From Massilia aurea (lineage in GTDB: Bacteria > Pseudomonadota > Gammaproteobacteria > Burkholderiales > Burkholderiaceae_D): DNA of 64,000 nt. Shown here piece after piece: positions 8,486 to 17,764 of the stretch. Under the pieces are notes generated by a model that was not told the DNA's origin, did no database searches, and saw nothing but the letters and a program-made list of their open reading frames with translations. How positions within the stretch are numbered: position 1 is the first letter of the stretch; each line of letters opens with the position of its first letter. Location of the stretch: NCBI RefSeq assembly GCF_014200505.1, contig NZ_JACHBX010000001.1, positions 806,001-870,000 of the forward strand, written 5' to 3'. Position numbers and translations under genes: made by a program.

Positions 8486-9399
8486 AGACCGTGAGCGGGC
8501 GCGATGCGCTGTTTCTGAACGAGATGGGGATCGGGCCGTTGTGGCAGTTGCGGGCGACGGCTGCACCGTTGACGGATGCTGCTGGTGACGACGTTGTTGA
8601 CAGCGATGCTGGTGCCGCGGTCGATGCTGCGCCGACGGTGGTGCCGGCTTCTGCTTCTGCGCCTGTTGCTGCACCTGTTGCTGCACCGGTGCCGGTACCC
8701 GATCCTGCGCCGGTTGCGCGCGGGATGACGCCGCTGTCGGCGCCGCCGTATCGCAATCCGCCGCCCGTCGCCACCGACGCGGCGTGGGACGACGGCAGTG
8801 ACGCCGCGCCGGCCGCGCCCGACGTATCGACGCTCGACTGGGCCGGCTTGCGCCAGGCGATTGCCGGCTGCAAGGACTGCGCATGCGGGGAAGGGCGCAA
8901 GCCCGTGTATGGCGACGGACCACGCCAGGCGCGCTGGCTGATCGCCGCCGGTACGCCGAGCGCGCTCGACGAGCAGGCCGGCCAGCCGCTGACGGGCGAT
9001 CCGGGCAAGTTGCTGGGCAATATGCTGCACGCGGTCGGCCTGTCGCGCGAGCGCGATGCCTATGTCACGCCGCTGGTGAAGTGCCGCCCGGTCAATGCCA
9101 GGGGCGGCGAGCGTGCACCGACGCCTGAGGAAATCACGGCGTGCCGGCCGTTCCTGGAGCGCGAGCTGGCGCTGACGGGCGCAACGACGGTGCTGACGAT
9201 GGGGCAGGTCGCGGCCAATGGCCTGCTGGGCCGCGCGCTGAACGAGCCGCTGGCCGGCGTACGTGGTCAGGTGCATGCGCTGGGCGAAGTGCCGCTGGTC
9301 GCCACGCTGCATCCGGGTGAATTGCTGCTGCGCGGCGCCGACAAGGCGCTGGCCTGGGCTGACCTGTGCCGGGCGCGTTCGCTTGCACCCCGCACCTAG
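8482..9399 (+). CDS. Uracil-DNA glycosylase, family 4-like, with long Ala/Pro/Val linker
   Basis: A 305-aa DNA repair enzyme expected to remove uracil from DNA. The catalytic domain occupies about 115-300: a Cys pair in CKDCACGEG, GTPSALDEQAGQPLTGDPG in place of the usual GEAPG...GxPFxGxAG loop, a Cys-containing VKCRPVN motif and a later TACRPFLERE Cys (together the four Fe-S ligands of this class), and ATLHPGELL near the end. Residues about 30-110 are low complexity (Ala, Val, Pro, Asp), a disordered linker behind a short N-terminal motif (LFLNEMGIGPLW). It starts in the rimI stop and overlaps the DUF1853 gene. Confidence 0.88.
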   Translation: MKTVSGRDALFLNEMGIGPLWQLRATAAPLTDAAGDDVVDSDAGAAVDAAPTVVPASASAPVAAPVAAPVPVPDPAPVARGMTPLSAPPYRNPPPVATDAAWDDGSDAAPAAPDVSTLDWAGLRQAIAGCKDCACGEGRKPVYGDGPRQARWLIAAGTPSALDEQAGQPLTGDPGKLLGNMLHAVGLSRERDAYVTPLVKCRPVNARGGERAPTPEEITACRPFLERELALTGATTVLTMGQVAANGLLGRALNEPLAGVRGQVHALGEVPLVATLHPGELLLRGADKALAWADLCRARSLAPRT

Positions 9400-10327
9400 T
9401 TATCAGGCCGCGTTCCACGCGCGCTGGCGGCACCTGACGCGGCCACCCGTGCGTGCACTTGCCTGGCTGCTCGACTCGCCCGACCTGCTCGATGGCGCCG
9501 CACCGGCATGGGCCGGACGCGTGGCCACGCTGGGCCAGGTCACGGACGATGTCGCTACGTGGCTGGCGCAGTTGGATGCCGACCCATCGGCCCTGAACGC
9601 CGCGCTCGGCGAGAAACCGTCCACGCGACTGGGACTGTATGCCGAAAAGCTGATGGCGTTCTACTTCGCGCAGCAGGGGCGGCTGGTCGCGCACGGCCTG
9701 CAAATCCGCGCCAACCGTAACGACACGGTCGGCGAATTCGATTTTTTGCTCGAGAATGGGCCGGATGCGCTGGAGCACATCGAGTTCGCGACAAAGTTCT
9801 ATCTGCAGGGCGAAGGCGGTGCAGGGGGGCTCGACACATTGGTCGGCCCCAACCTGGCCGACACGCTGGGCCTGAAGATGCGCAAGATCTTCGAACGCCA
9901 GCTCGCACTCGGCCAGCATCCGGCCGCGCAAGCGCAACTGCCACGCCCCGTCAACAAAGCGGGCGCCCTGGTCAAAGGCTGGCTGTTCTACCCCGCCGGT
10001 CACTGGCCAGCAATGCAAGGTATCACCCAAGGCCATTGCCGCGGCTTCTGGTGCGCACTGAGCGAGCTGGACAATCTGCCCGACGACACCTACGTCATCC
10101 TGCCAAAACTCGAATGGCTGGCGCCACTGCGCACCGCTTCACCGACTTGGGCAATGACCCGCGCACAACTGGCAGCCGAATTGACCGACCGCTTCGCCAT
10201 ATCAAACACCCCAGCGCTGATCGCGCGCGTCCGCCCACACGACAACGCACTGGAAGAAGCAGACCGCGGCTTCATCGTCCCCAACGACTGGCGCACCCGC
10301 GCCCAAACCGCCACCCCTAACCCCTAA
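9383..10327 (+). CDS. DUF1853 family protein
   Basis: A protein of about 314 aa with the DUF1853 layout: ARWRHLTRPPVRALAWLLDSPDLL near the N terminus, LGLYAEKLMAFYF, then EFDFLL and EHIEFATKFYL, which recall PD-(D/E)XK-like acidic cores, and a C-terminal VPNDWRTRA. Function unknown. No ATG is available upstream of the conserved region except inside the glycosylase gene; the TTG at 9383 is the best start and gives a 17-base overlap with that gene. The upstream extension of the open frame reads as antisense-like noise. The start is uncertain, the family assignment good. Confidence 0.8.
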   Translation: MHPAPSYQAAFHARWRHLTRPPVRALAWLLDSPDLLDGAAPAWAGRVATLGQVTDDVATWLAQLDADPSALNAALGEKPSTRLGLYAEKLMAFYFAQQGRLVAHGLQIRANRNDTVGEFDFLLENGPDALEHIEFATKFYLQGEGGAGGLDTLVGPNLADTLGLKMRKIFERQLALGQHPAAQAQLPRPVNKAGALVKGWLFYPAGHWPAMQGITQGHCRGFWCALSELDNLPDDTYVILPKLEWLAPLRTASPTWAMTRAQLAAELTDRFAISNTPALIARVRPHDNALEEADRGFIVPNDWRTRAQTATPNP

Positions 10328-10335
10328 TCAGGATT

Positions 10336-10788
10336 AATTAGGGTCAGAGTCGATTTATTGGGCAATTTCCCGAATTGCCCAATAAATAGCCCCCGACGCT
10401 GCCGCAAACCTCGCTGATCGGCCCGCCTAATAAAGTAGGGTCAGAGTCGACTTAATGGGCAATTCCCCAAAGTTGTCAAACAATTCGACTCTGACCCTAA
10501 TTGTTTTTTTGCTTGCTGGACACGTCTGGCTTGACCGTCGGCACCAAATTCAGCCGATGACTGAATCGGTTCGGAAAGCGCTGACAAAGGCGTAGCCGCC
10601 AGCAAGTTCAGGCCTGCCAAACAATGAGGGTCAGAGTCGAATTATTGAGCAATTTCTCGCGAATGCGGAGAAAGTGGGGACAGAGTGCCTGTCGTGAGCT
10701 ATTGCCTGCTGGGCATGCCGAGCAGGGGAAGCTTTAGGGAAAGGGGTCAGGCGAAACGTTGTTAAACAATTCGACACTGACCCTAGTT
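10336..10788. repeat. Cluster of REP-like hairpin repeats (GGGTCAGAGTCGA family)
   Basis: At least three units lie in this 450-base gap. Unit a: TTTATTGGGCAATT at 10354-10367 pairs perfectly with 10373-10386. Unit b: AGGGTCAGAGTCGA at 10437-10450 pairs perfectly with TCGACTCTGACCCT at 10485-10498 and is followed by a T-run, so it can end transcription of the DUF1853 operon. Unit c: AGGGTCAGAGTCGAATTATTG from about 10627, with a partner ending ACTGACCCT near 10785. The same motif recurs at 22.2 kb. They look like REP/BIME elements of the kind mobilised by REP-associated tyrosine transposases; no such transposase is in the window. Confidence 0.8.
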
Positions 10789-12048
10789 TTAGTGTTTGCC
10801 TTCGCCGATCAGGCCGAGGGAGTCGTGTTCGCGCTGGTTCAGCAGGTGGCGGCGCTGGATCAGCAGCATGATGCCGGCGACGGACAGGCCGAAGATGACG
10901 ATGATGATGTTCAGGTCGAGGTTCAGCGTGATCATCACGGCGTAGGCGGCGAGCATCGTCAGGATCGACAGGTTCTCGTTGAAATTCTGCACCGCGATCG
11001 AGTGGCCGGCGCTCATCAAGACGTGGCCGCGGTGCTGCAGCAATGCGTTCATCGGGACCACGAAGAAGCCCGACAGGAAGCCGATGAAGGCCAGCAGCGG
11101 GTAGGCCAGCGTCACCGATTTCACGAACACCATGCTCGTCACCACCAGGCCCATGATGATGCCCATCGGGATCACGGTGAGCGACTTGCGCAGCGGGATC
11201 ATGCGGGCGGCCATCGCGGCGCCCAGTGCGACGCCGATCGCGACCACGCCGATCAGGTTCGTCGCCTGGTCCAGCGGCAGGCCGAGCGATGCTTCGGCCC
11301 ACTTGAGCACGATGAATTGCAGCGTCGCGCCAGCGCCCCAGAACAAGGTCGTCACCGCCAGCGAAATCTGGCCCAGCTTGTCACGCCACAGCGTGGCCGA
11401 GCAGTTGGCGAAGTCGGTGATGAGCTTGATCGGATTGCGTTCCTGGTGCTCGTAGCGCGCGCCGGTGTCCGGAATGCGCAGGTTGAAGATGGCGGCCAGG
11501 ATATAGATTGCGACGACGACGGCCATTGCGGCCTCTGCCGGTGTATCGATGCCCAGGCGCGGCAGCAGGTCGAACGAGAGCAAGAAGCCCGAGCCGCGCG
11601 GGCTGACCAGCGTGCCGCCCAGCACCGTGCCGAGGATGATCGACATCACAGTCAGGCCTTCGATCCAGCCATTGGCTGGCACCAGCTTTTCCGGTGGCAG
11701 CAGCTCGGTCAGGATGCCGTATTTGGCAGGCGAATACACGGCCGCGCCAAAGCCGACGACGGCGTAGGAAATCAGTGGGTGCACTGTGAAGAACATCAGC
11801 GCGCAGCCGAACACCTTGATGATGTTCGCGATGAACATCACGCGGCCCTTGTTGAGCGCATCGGCGAAGGCGCCGACGAAGGCGGCCAGCAGCACATAGA
11901 ACAGGACGAACGACAGCTTCAGCAGCGGAGTGAGCGATGCCGGGGCGTCCATTGCGACGAGCAGGCTGATCGCGACAAACAGGAGCGCGTTATCTGCCAG
12001 CGACGAGAAAAACTGCGCCGCCATGATGGTATAAAAACCACGGTTCAT
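10789..12048 (-). CDS. lplT: Lysophospholipid transporter LplT (MFS)
   Basis: A 419-aa, 12-helix major-facilitator protein. LplT flips lysophospholipids from the outer to the inner leaflet of the cytoplasmic membrane for re-acylation. The N terminus NRGFYTIMAAQFFSSLADNA is characteristic, followed by VYSPAKYGILTELLPPEKLVPANG, a strongly conserved LplT segment. The ATG at 12048 is right at the conserved start. No aas acyltransferase gene is next to it; it stands divergent from alr. A long plus-strand frame across it is a shadow. Confidence 0.93.
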   Translation of the reverse strand: MNRGFYTIMAAQFFSSLADNALLFVAISLLVAMDAPASLTPLLKLSFVLFYVLLAAFVGAFADALNKGRVMFIANIIKVFGCALMFFTVHPLISYAVVGFGAAVYSPAKYGILTELLPPEKLVPANGWIEGLTVMSIILGTVLGGTLVSPRGSGFLLSFDLLPRLGIDTPAEAAMAVVVAIYILAAIFNLRIPDTGARYEHQERNPIKLITDFANCSATLWRDKLGQISLAVTTLFWGAGATLQFIVLKWAEASLGLPLDQATNLIGVVAIGVALGAAMAARMIPLRKSLTVIPMGIIMGLVVTSMVFVKSVTLAYPLLAFIGFLSGFFVVPMNALLQHRGHVLMSAGHSIAVQNFNENLSILTMLAAYAVMITLNLDLNIIIVIFGLSVAGIMLLIQRRHLLNQREHDSLGLIGEGKH

Positions 12049-12209
12049 TCTAAAATTCTAAAGTTCGGTCCGGGTTGCTTTATACCATGAATGGCTGGCG
12101 TGGCGAAGCCAATACGATGCACCGTGACTGCCCCGGCAACGCCCGGTGGCCTGCTCCGGTAGAATAGCCACTCCCACTTTTCGTACCGGTTTCATCCCGA
12201 TCGCCGACC

Positions 12210-13316
12210 ATGCCGCGCCCACTCTTTGCCACTATTCACCCGGACTCGATGCAGCACAATCTGTCGCAGGCCCGCACCTGCGCGCCTATGGCGAAGATCT
12301 GGGCGGTCGTCAAAGCCGATGCCTATGGCCACGGCCTCGAACGCGCGATGCACGGCTTCGCCACGGCTGATGGCCTGGCCCTGATCGAGCTTGAAAACGC
12401 CATCCGCCTGCGCGAGCTTGGCTGGATCAAGCCGATCCTGTTATTAGAGGGATTCTTCGAAGCGGCCGACGTGCCCCTGCTGGCCGAACACAATATCGTC
12501 ACGGCCGTGCACTCGGTAGAACAGATCAAGCTGCTCGAATACACCCAGCTCTACCGCCCGATCGATGTCTACCTGAAAATGAACACCGGCATGAACCGCC
12601 TGGGCCTGCGCCCGGACGAATACGCAGCCGCCTACAAGCGGCTGCGCGCGATCCCCGACGTGCGCAACATCACGCACATGACGCACTTCGCCAACGCTGA
12701 CGAGCTGGAACATCCGCTCTTGACCATCGCCGAGCAGGTGCGCCGCTTCCAGATCGGCGCCGGCGATCTGCCCGGCGAGCGCAGCCTGTCCAATTCGGGC
12801 GGCGTACTGCATCAGGCCATGATCAGCGAACACCTCCAGAACGACTGGGTCCGCCCCGGCATCATGCTGTACGGCGGCACGCCGGGCGGGCGCAGCGCGG
12901 GCGATTTCGGCCTGCGCCCGACCATGACGCTGCGCTCGGAAATCATCGGCATCCAGCACATCGAGCGCGGCGACACGGTCGGCTATGGCAGCCGCTTCGT
13001 GGCCGACGGCCCGATGACGATCGGCGTGGTCGCCTGCGGCTATGCCGATGGCTACCCGCGCAGCGCGCCACACGGCACGCCGGTGATCGTCGATGGCGTG
13101 CGCACGGGGCTGATCGGCCGCGTCTCGATGGACATGATGACAGTCGACCTCTCACCCGTACCCAATGCGCGCATCGGCAGCAAGGTCACGCTGTGGGGCG
13201 ATGGTCTGCCGATCGACGACGTGGCGCACGCCGCCGGTACGATCGGCTACGAGTTGATGTGCGCCGTCGCGCCGCGCGTGCGCATCGCCGAAGGCCGCCT
13301 GGGCACCGATGGATAA
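12210..13316 (+). CDS. alr: Alanine racemase
   Basis: A PLP-dependent racemase making D-alanine for peptidoglycan. The 368-aa length is usual. The PLP-lysine lies in IWAVVKADAYGHG (about residue 35), the C-terminal domain has VGYGSRFVADGPMTIGVVACGYADGYPR with the catalytic-Tyr region, and VSMDMMTVDLS supports the assignment. The start ATG directly precedes PRPLFATIHPDSMQHNLSQ, matching the family's beginning. It is followed at 12 bases by radA, a frequent betaproteobacterial neighbour, so the two are probably one transcript. Confidence 0.96.
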   Translation: MPRPLFATIHPDSMQHNLSQARTCAPMAKIWAVVKADAYGHGLERAMHGFATADGLALIELENAIRLRELGWIKPILLLEGFFEAADVPLLAEHNIVTAVHSVEQIKLLEYTQLYRPIDVYLKMNTGMNRLGLRPDEYAAAYKRLRAIPDVRNITHMTHFANADELEHPLLTIAEQVRRFQIGAGDLPGERSLSNSGGVLHQAMISEHLQNDWVRPGIMLYGGTPGGRSAGDFGLRPTMTLRSEIIGIQHIERGDTVGYGSRFVADGPMTIGVVACGYADGYPRSAPHGTPVIVDGVRTGLIGRVSMDMMTVDLSPVPNARIGSKVTLWGDGLPIDDVAHAAGTIGYELMCAVAPRVRIAEGRLGTDG

Positions 13317-13328
13317 CCGATAGAGAAC

Positions 13329-14705
13329 ATGGCAAAAGCAAAAACCAACTACACCTGCTCCGAGTGTGGCGCGATCGCCACCCGCTGGATGGGCCAGTGC
13401 GCCGACTGCAAGGCCTGGAACACGATGGTCGAAACCGTCGTCGAGGCGCCCGGCGTGAACCGCATGTCGCAAACCCCGCATCGGGCGCTGGCGCAGACCG
13501 CGCCGGTGCTGTCGCTGGCCGATATCGAGGCAATCGATGTGCCGCGCTTTGGCACCGGCATCGAAGAATTCGACCGCGTTCTGGGTGGCGGCCTGGTGGC
13601 CGGCGGCGTCGTGCTGATTGGCGGCGACCCGGGCATCGGCAAGTCCACGCTGCTGCTGCAGGCACTGGCCAGCTTGTCCAAAACACGCTCCACGCTGTAT
13701 GTCAGCGGTGAGGAATCCGGCGCCCAGATTGCATTACGTGCGCGCCGGCTCGCGGTCGACGCGCAAGACCTCAAATTACAGGCCGAGATCCAGCTCGAGA
13801 AAATCCTTGGCACCATCGCCGACCTGAAACCCGAAGTCGCGGTGATCGACTCGATCCAGACCGTCTATTCCGACGCCCTGACATCGGCCCCCGGCTCGGT
13901 GGCCCAGGTGCGCGAATGCGCGGCCCAGCTGACGCGCGTGGCCAAGCAGACCGGCGTGACGATCATTCTGGTCGGTCACGTGACGAAAGAGGGCGCGCTG
14001 GCCGGTCCGCGCGTGCTCGAACACATAGTCGACACGGTGCTGTATTTCGAGGGCGATACGCAGTCGAGCTTCCGCCTGGTGCGGGCGATCAAGAACCGTT
14101 TCGGCGCCGTCAACGAGCTAGGTGTGTTCGCGATGACCGAGAAGGGTCTGAAAGGCGTATCGAATCCGTCCGCGCTGTTCCTGTCGCAGCACGACACGCC
14201 CGTGCCGGGCTCCTGCGTCATGGTCACGCAGGAGGGCACACGTCCGCTGCTGGTCGAGATCCAGGCGCTGGTTGACACGAGCCACCTGCCCAATGCGCGC
14301 CGCCTGTCGGTCGGTCTCGAGCAGAACCGGCTGGCGATGCTGCTGGCGGTGCTGCACCGCCATGCCGGCATTGCCGCATTCGACCAGGACGTGTTCATTA
14401 ACGCGGTCGGTGGCGTGAAGATCACCGAGCCGGCGGCCGACCTGGCCGTGCTGCTGGCCATCAATTCATCGATGCGCAGCAAACCCTTGCCGCGCGGGCT
14501 CGTGGTGTTTGGTGAAGTAGGCCTGGCCGGCGAGATCCGGCCGGCGCCGCGCGGCCAGGAACGCCTGCGCGAAGCGGCCAAGCTGGGCTTTTCGATTGCC
14601 GTGATTCCGAAGGCGAATGCGCCGAAGCAGAAAATCGAGGGCATGACGATCATCGCCGTCGAACGCATCGAAGAAGCGTTCAACAAATTGCGCGAACTCG
14701 ACTAG
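13329..14705 (+). CDS. radA: DNA repair protein RadA
   Basis: A 458-aa RecA-like helicase that promotes branch migration at D-loops. N-terminal Cys4 zinc finger: YTCSECG...GQCADC. Walker A GGDPGIGKSTLL at about 98-109, the RadA-specific KNRFG motif in AIKNRFGAVNE (about 256), and a C-terminal Lon-like domain containing GLAGEIRPAPRGQERLREA. Length and all motifs are normal. The start ATG is 12 bases after alr. Confidence 0.97.
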   Translation: MAKAKTNYTCSECGAIATRWMGQCADCKAWNTMVETVVEAPGVNRMSQTPHRALAQTAPVLSLADIEAIDVPRFGTGIEEFDRVLGGGLVAGGVVLIGGDPGIGKSTLLLQALASLSKTRSTLYVSGEESGAQIALRARRLAVDAQDLKLQAEIQLEKILGTIADLKPEVAVIDSIQTVYSDALTSAPGSVAQVRECAAQLTRVAKQTGVTIILVGHVTKEGALAGPRVLEHIVDTVLYFEGDTQSSFRLVRAIKNRFGAVNELGVFAMTEKGLKGVSNPSALFLSQHDTPVPGSCVMVTQEGTRPLLVEIQALVDTSHLPNARRLSVGLEQNRLAMLLAVLHRHAGIAAFDQDVFINAVGGVKITEPAADLAVLLAINSSMRSKPLPRGLVVFGEVGLAGEIRPAPRGQERLREAAKLGFSIAVIPKANAPKQKIEGMTIIAVERIEEAFNKLRELD

Positions 14706-14798
14706 CCACGTGACCAACCGGTACGGCCCAACAATGCCGTGCCGGAACCCGTGGATGTTCCTATAATAGTGTCTCTTATCAAGCATCATGGGAAACAC

Positions 14799-15119
14799 GT
14801 GTTACAAGAGCAGAGGCAGTCCCCGCGCAAAGTATTGCGTACCAAAGTCTGGCTGGCCATCGACGGCCGGGCGCCATTTACTGGCAAGAGCGTCGATGTG
14901 AGCACCAACGGCATCAGTGTCAACATTCCCGACCCGGTGCCAGTCGGGCTCGCCGGCCAGCTGCGTTTCGACCTGATGATCGACGGTCGCTTCACGACCA
15001 TCGACACCCACGCCAAAGCGCTGCACTGCATTTTCAGTGGCGGTGAGTACAAAGTGGGGTTCAAGTTCCAGAGCCTTGACCTGGCAGCGGTGACGGCGCT
15101 GGCGCGCTTTCTGCGCTGA
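14799..15119 (+). CDS. PilZ-domain protein (putative c-di-GMP receptor)
   Basis: A protein of about 106 aa with a single PilZ domain. The c-di-GMP-binding motifs are recognisable: RQSPRKVLRTKVWLAI (RxxxR) and VDVSTNGISVNI (D/NxSxxG). The C-terminal half holds the beta-barrel strand VGFKFQSLD. I choose GTG at 14799: a TATAAT box lies at 14762-14767, so an earlier in-frame GTG at 14739 would precede the transcript. It could respond to c-di-GMP from proteins such as the GGDEF/EAL protein in this window, but no direct link is visible. Confidence 0.8.
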   Translation: MLQEQRQSPRKVLRTKVWLAIDGRAPFTGKSVDVSTNGISVNIPDPVPVGLAGQLRFDLMIDGRFTTIDTHAKALHCIFSGGEYKVGFKFQSLDLAAVTALARFLR

Positions 15120-15210
15120 CATCGACGCTGATCTCGATGTGCCATGCGACAAGCGGCGAGCGCCCTGGGGCCTCACCGCTTGCTGTCTGACCCGCTGAGC
15201 GGGTTTGTCG

Positions 15211-15360
15211 CTATTCGTGATAGCGGTCTTCGAGTTGCCTGGAACTTCCACGTACTTCCTGGTAGATCTCGAACGCGACCAGCGCCGCCAGCCCGCCCAG
15301 GATCCCCATGACCATCATGTCCAGCATACAATCATCAACGCCGTTGGGCATCCCCTCCAT
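15211..15360 (-). CDS. Small hypothetical membrane protein
   Basis: A possible gene of about 49 aa on the minus strand between the PilZ gene and pstS. The product has one hydrophobic segment (LDMMVMGILGGLAALVAFEIY) followed by a charged tail (QEVRGSSRQLEDRYHE). The start is uncertain: Met codons at 15360 and 15327 both possible. It belongs to no family I recognise. The hydrophobic segment and absence of better frames favour a real gene, but the evidence is thin. Confidence 0.4.
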   Translation of the reverse strand: MEGMPNGVDDCMLDMMVMGILGGLAALVAFEIYQEVRGSSRQLEDRYHE

Positions 15361-15483
15361 GTGAAAACGACACTTCAGGTTAGCAGCTGACACCGTATTT
15401 ACAAGGCTGGCGACGCGCAAAAAATATCGGTGACCGCCCAGCCGCGCGCCGCGTCCCCACCGGCAATGCCATGCTTGCGGCCG

Positions 15484-15544
15484 TGTCATGTTCGTGTCAC
15501 ATTTCAGAATATGTCATGAACTTGTCATATTCGCCCGCTAGACT
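15484..15544 (+). promoter_or_regulatory. Two Pho boxes and -10 element of the pst-pho operon
   Basis: TGTCATGTTCGTGTCACAT (15484-15502) and TGTCATGAACTTGTCATAT (15512-15530) each contain two TGTCA half-sites 11 bases apart, the direct-repeat geometry bound by phosphorylated PhoB. TAGACT at 15539-15544 sits nine bases after the second box, the usual spacing of a -10 element in PhoB-activated promoters that lack a -35. This predicts induction of pstS and the downstream genes under phosphate limitation and autoregulation of phoB. Confidence 0.9.
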
Positions 15545-15597
15545 GCGCTTCATCGTCAGCGGGATCGTCCCGTCGTTCTATTTTCAGAGGATCAGAT

Positions 15598-16632
15598 ATG
15601 CGCATGAAGCATCTCTTCGTTTCGATCGCCGTCGCCGCTTCGGCATTCACCGCAACCGCCCAGGCCGCCAACATCACCGGCGCAGGCGCGACGTTCCCTT
15701 ATCCGATCTACGCCAAATGGGCCGAGCTGTACAAGGCAGCATCGGGCAATGGCCTGAATTACCAGTCGGTCGGTTCCGGCGCCGGCATCAAGCAGATCAA
15801 GGCCAAGACCGTCGACTTCGGCGCGTCCGACATGCCGCTGGCAGCTGCTGAACTCAACGCCGCCGGCCTGTTCCAGTTCCCGGCCGTGATGGGTGGCGTC
15901 GTGCCGATCGTGAACCTGGCCGGCATCGCCCCGGGCCAGATGAAACTGAGCGGCGCCGTCATCGCCGACATCTACATGGGCAAGATCGTCAAGTGGAATG
16001 CGCCGCAGATCGCCGCGCTGAACCCGGGCGTCAAACTGCCGGACGCCGACATCACTGTCGTGCGCCGCGCCGACAGCTCGGGCACCTCGTTCCTGTGGAC
16101 CGATTTCCTGTCGAAGTCGAGCCCGGAATGGAAGACGAAAGTCGGCGCCGGTACCACCGTCAAGTGGGCAGTAGGCGTGGGCGGTAAGGGCAACGAGGGC
16201 GTGGCCGCCAATGTGCAGCGCATCAAGGGCGGCATCGGCTACGTCGAGTGGGCCTACGCCAAGAAGAACAAGATGTCACACACCCAGCTCCAGAACAAGG
16301 ATGGCGTGTTCCTGCAACCAAGCGACGACGCCTTCAAGGCTGCCGCCGCTGGCGCCAACTGGTCGGGCACCCCGGGCTTTGCGGTCATCCTGACCGACCA
16401 GCCAGGCAAGGACAGCTGGCCAGTCACGGGCGCGTCGTACATCCTCGTGCACAAGGCCCAGGATGCGGCCAAGGGCAAGGAAGTGCTGAAGTTCTTCGAC
16501 TGGTCGTACAAGAACGGCGCCGCCTCGGCTGCTGAACTCGACTACGTGCCAATGCCTGCACCGGTCATCAAGCTCGTGCAGGACGCCTGGCGCACCAATC
16601 TGAAAGACACCACCGGCAAGGCGCTCTGGTAA
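15598..16632 (+). CDS. pstS: Phosphate ABC transporter, periplasmic phosphate-binding protein PstS
   Basis: The 344-aa periplasmic binding protein captures inorganic phosphate. A signal peptide (about 1-23, ending ATAQA-AN) precedes ITGAGATFPYPIYAKW, the PstS hallmark; DFGASDMPL and RADSSGTSFLWTDFLSK form the phosphate pocket. The ATG at 15598 follows AGAGGA; a second ATG two codons later is also possible. First gene of a seven-gene operon with pstCAB, phoU, phoB and phoR; a hairpin after its stop probably keeps its mRNA more abundant than the rest. Confidence 0.97.
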   Translation: MRMKHLFVSIAVAASAFTATAQAANITGAGATFPYPIYAKWAELYKAASGNGLNYQSVGSGAGIKQIKAKTVDFGASDMPLAAAELNAAGLFQFPAVMGGVVPIVNLAGIAPGQMKLSGAVIADIYMGKIVKWNAPQIAALNPGVKLPDADITVVRRADSSGTSFLWTDFLSKSSPEWKTKVGAGTTVKWAVGVGGKGNEGVAANVQRIKGGIGYVEWAYAKKNKMSHTQLQNKDGVFLQPSDDAFKAAAAGANWSGTPGFAVILTDQPGKDSWPVTGASYILVHKAQDAAKGKEVLKFFDWSYKNGAASAAELDYVPMPAPVIKLVQDAWRTNLKDTTGKALW

Positions 16633-16651
16633 TCCACTAGTTTTCATCATC

Positions 16652-16676
16652 GAAGGACCGGCTTGACCGGTCCTTC
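16652..16676 (+). terminator. Intercistronic hairpin between pstS and pstC
   Basis: GAAGGACCGG (16652-16661) pairs perfectly with CCGGTCCTTC (16667-16676) around a 5-base loop. No U-run follows, so it is more likely an mRNA-stabilising or partial-termination hairpin that raises PstS relative to the membrane components than a full stop. Confidence 0.7.
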
Positions 16677-16740
16677 TGCATGCCAGCAATATTGACAAAA
16701 CGATATTGATTACGAGTCTTATAGCGAGTCTTCCACACAT

Positions 16741-17763
16741 ATGAGCGCCCACCCATCCTTGTCCGCGCAGGACCTGCCTGAACAGGCAGCAGCCGAAGAC
16801 GCCCGTCGTTACGCCGCGTTGCGCACGACGATGCGCAACCAGCGCATCCAGGACTTCTTCTTCCACAAAATCACGCTGCTGTTTGCTGCCACGGTCCTGG
16901 CGGTGCTGATCGGGATCATCATCTCGCTGGCCATCGGCGCGGCGCCGGCGTTCTCGCAGTTTGGCCCGGGCTTCATCACCCGCGTCGAGTGGGATCCGGT
17001 CAACGACGAGTTCGGCGCCATGATCGCCATCTGGGGCACGCTGGCCACGTCGATCATCGCGCTGGCTGTCGCGTTTCCGATCAGCTTCGGCATCGCGCTG
17101 TTCCTGACCGAGATCTGCCCGGCCTGGCTGCGTCGCCCGCTGGGCACCGCCGTCGAGCTGCTCGCCGGCGTGCCGTCGATCATCTACGGTATGTGGGGCC
17201 TGTTCGTGTTCGCGCCGATGTTCGCCGACCACGTGCAGCCGCTGCTCAAAGAAACCATCGGCCAGTTGCCGGTGATCGGCGTCATCTTCCAGGGTCCGAC
17301 GATGGGCATCGGCATCATGACCGCCGGCCTGATTCTGGCAATCATGATCATCCCGTTCATCGCCTCGGTGATGCGCGATGTGTTCGAGATCGTGCCGACC
17401 GTGCTGAAGGAATCGGCGTATGGCCTCGGCTGCACCCGCTGGGAAGTGGTGCGCAAGGTCGTGCTGCCATACACCCGCAACGGTGTGGTGGGCGGCGTCA
17501 TGCTGGGCCTGGGCCGCGCGCTCGGCGAGACGATGGCCGTGACGTTCGTAATCGGTAACGCGCATTCGCTGTCGGCGTCGCTGTTCTCGCCGGGTAATTC
17601 GATTTCGTCGACGCTTGCCAACGAATTTGCCGAAGCGGCCAGCACGCTGCACTCGTCGTCGCTGTTTGCGCTGGCACTGATCCTGTTTGGCATCACGTTC
17701 ATCGTGCTGTCGGCAGCCAAGATCATGCTGCTCGGTATGTCCCGTAACGAAGGTACGAAATAA
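16741..17763 (+). CDS. pstC: Phosphate ABC transporter permease PstC
   Basis: A 340-aa inner-membrane permease of the PstSCAB complex. After a hydrophilic N terminus there are six hydrophobic segments; the PstC features [17 protein letters not shown] and the ABC-coupling EAA-type loop [21 protein letters not shown] are present. The following pstA gene starts one base after its stop. Length is slightly longer than E. coli PstC because of the N-terminal extension (about 45 residues). Confidence 0.96.
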   Translation: MSAHPSLSAQDLPEQAAAEDARRYAALRTTMRNQRIQDFFFHKITLLFAATVLAVLIGIIISLAIGAAPAFSQFGPGFITRVEWDPVNDEFGAMIAIWGTLATSIIALAVAFPISFGIALFLTEICPAWLRRPLGTAVELLAGVPSIIYGMWGLFVFAPMFADHVQPLLKETIGQLPVIGVIFQGPTMGIGIMTAGLILAIMIIPFIASVMRDVFEIVPTVLKESAYGLGCTRWEVVRKVVLPYTRNGVVGGVMLGLGRALGETMAVTFVIGNAHSLSASLFSPGNSISSTLANEFAEAASTLHSSSLFALALILFGITFIVLSAAKIMLLGMSRNEGTK

Positions 17764-17764
17764 G

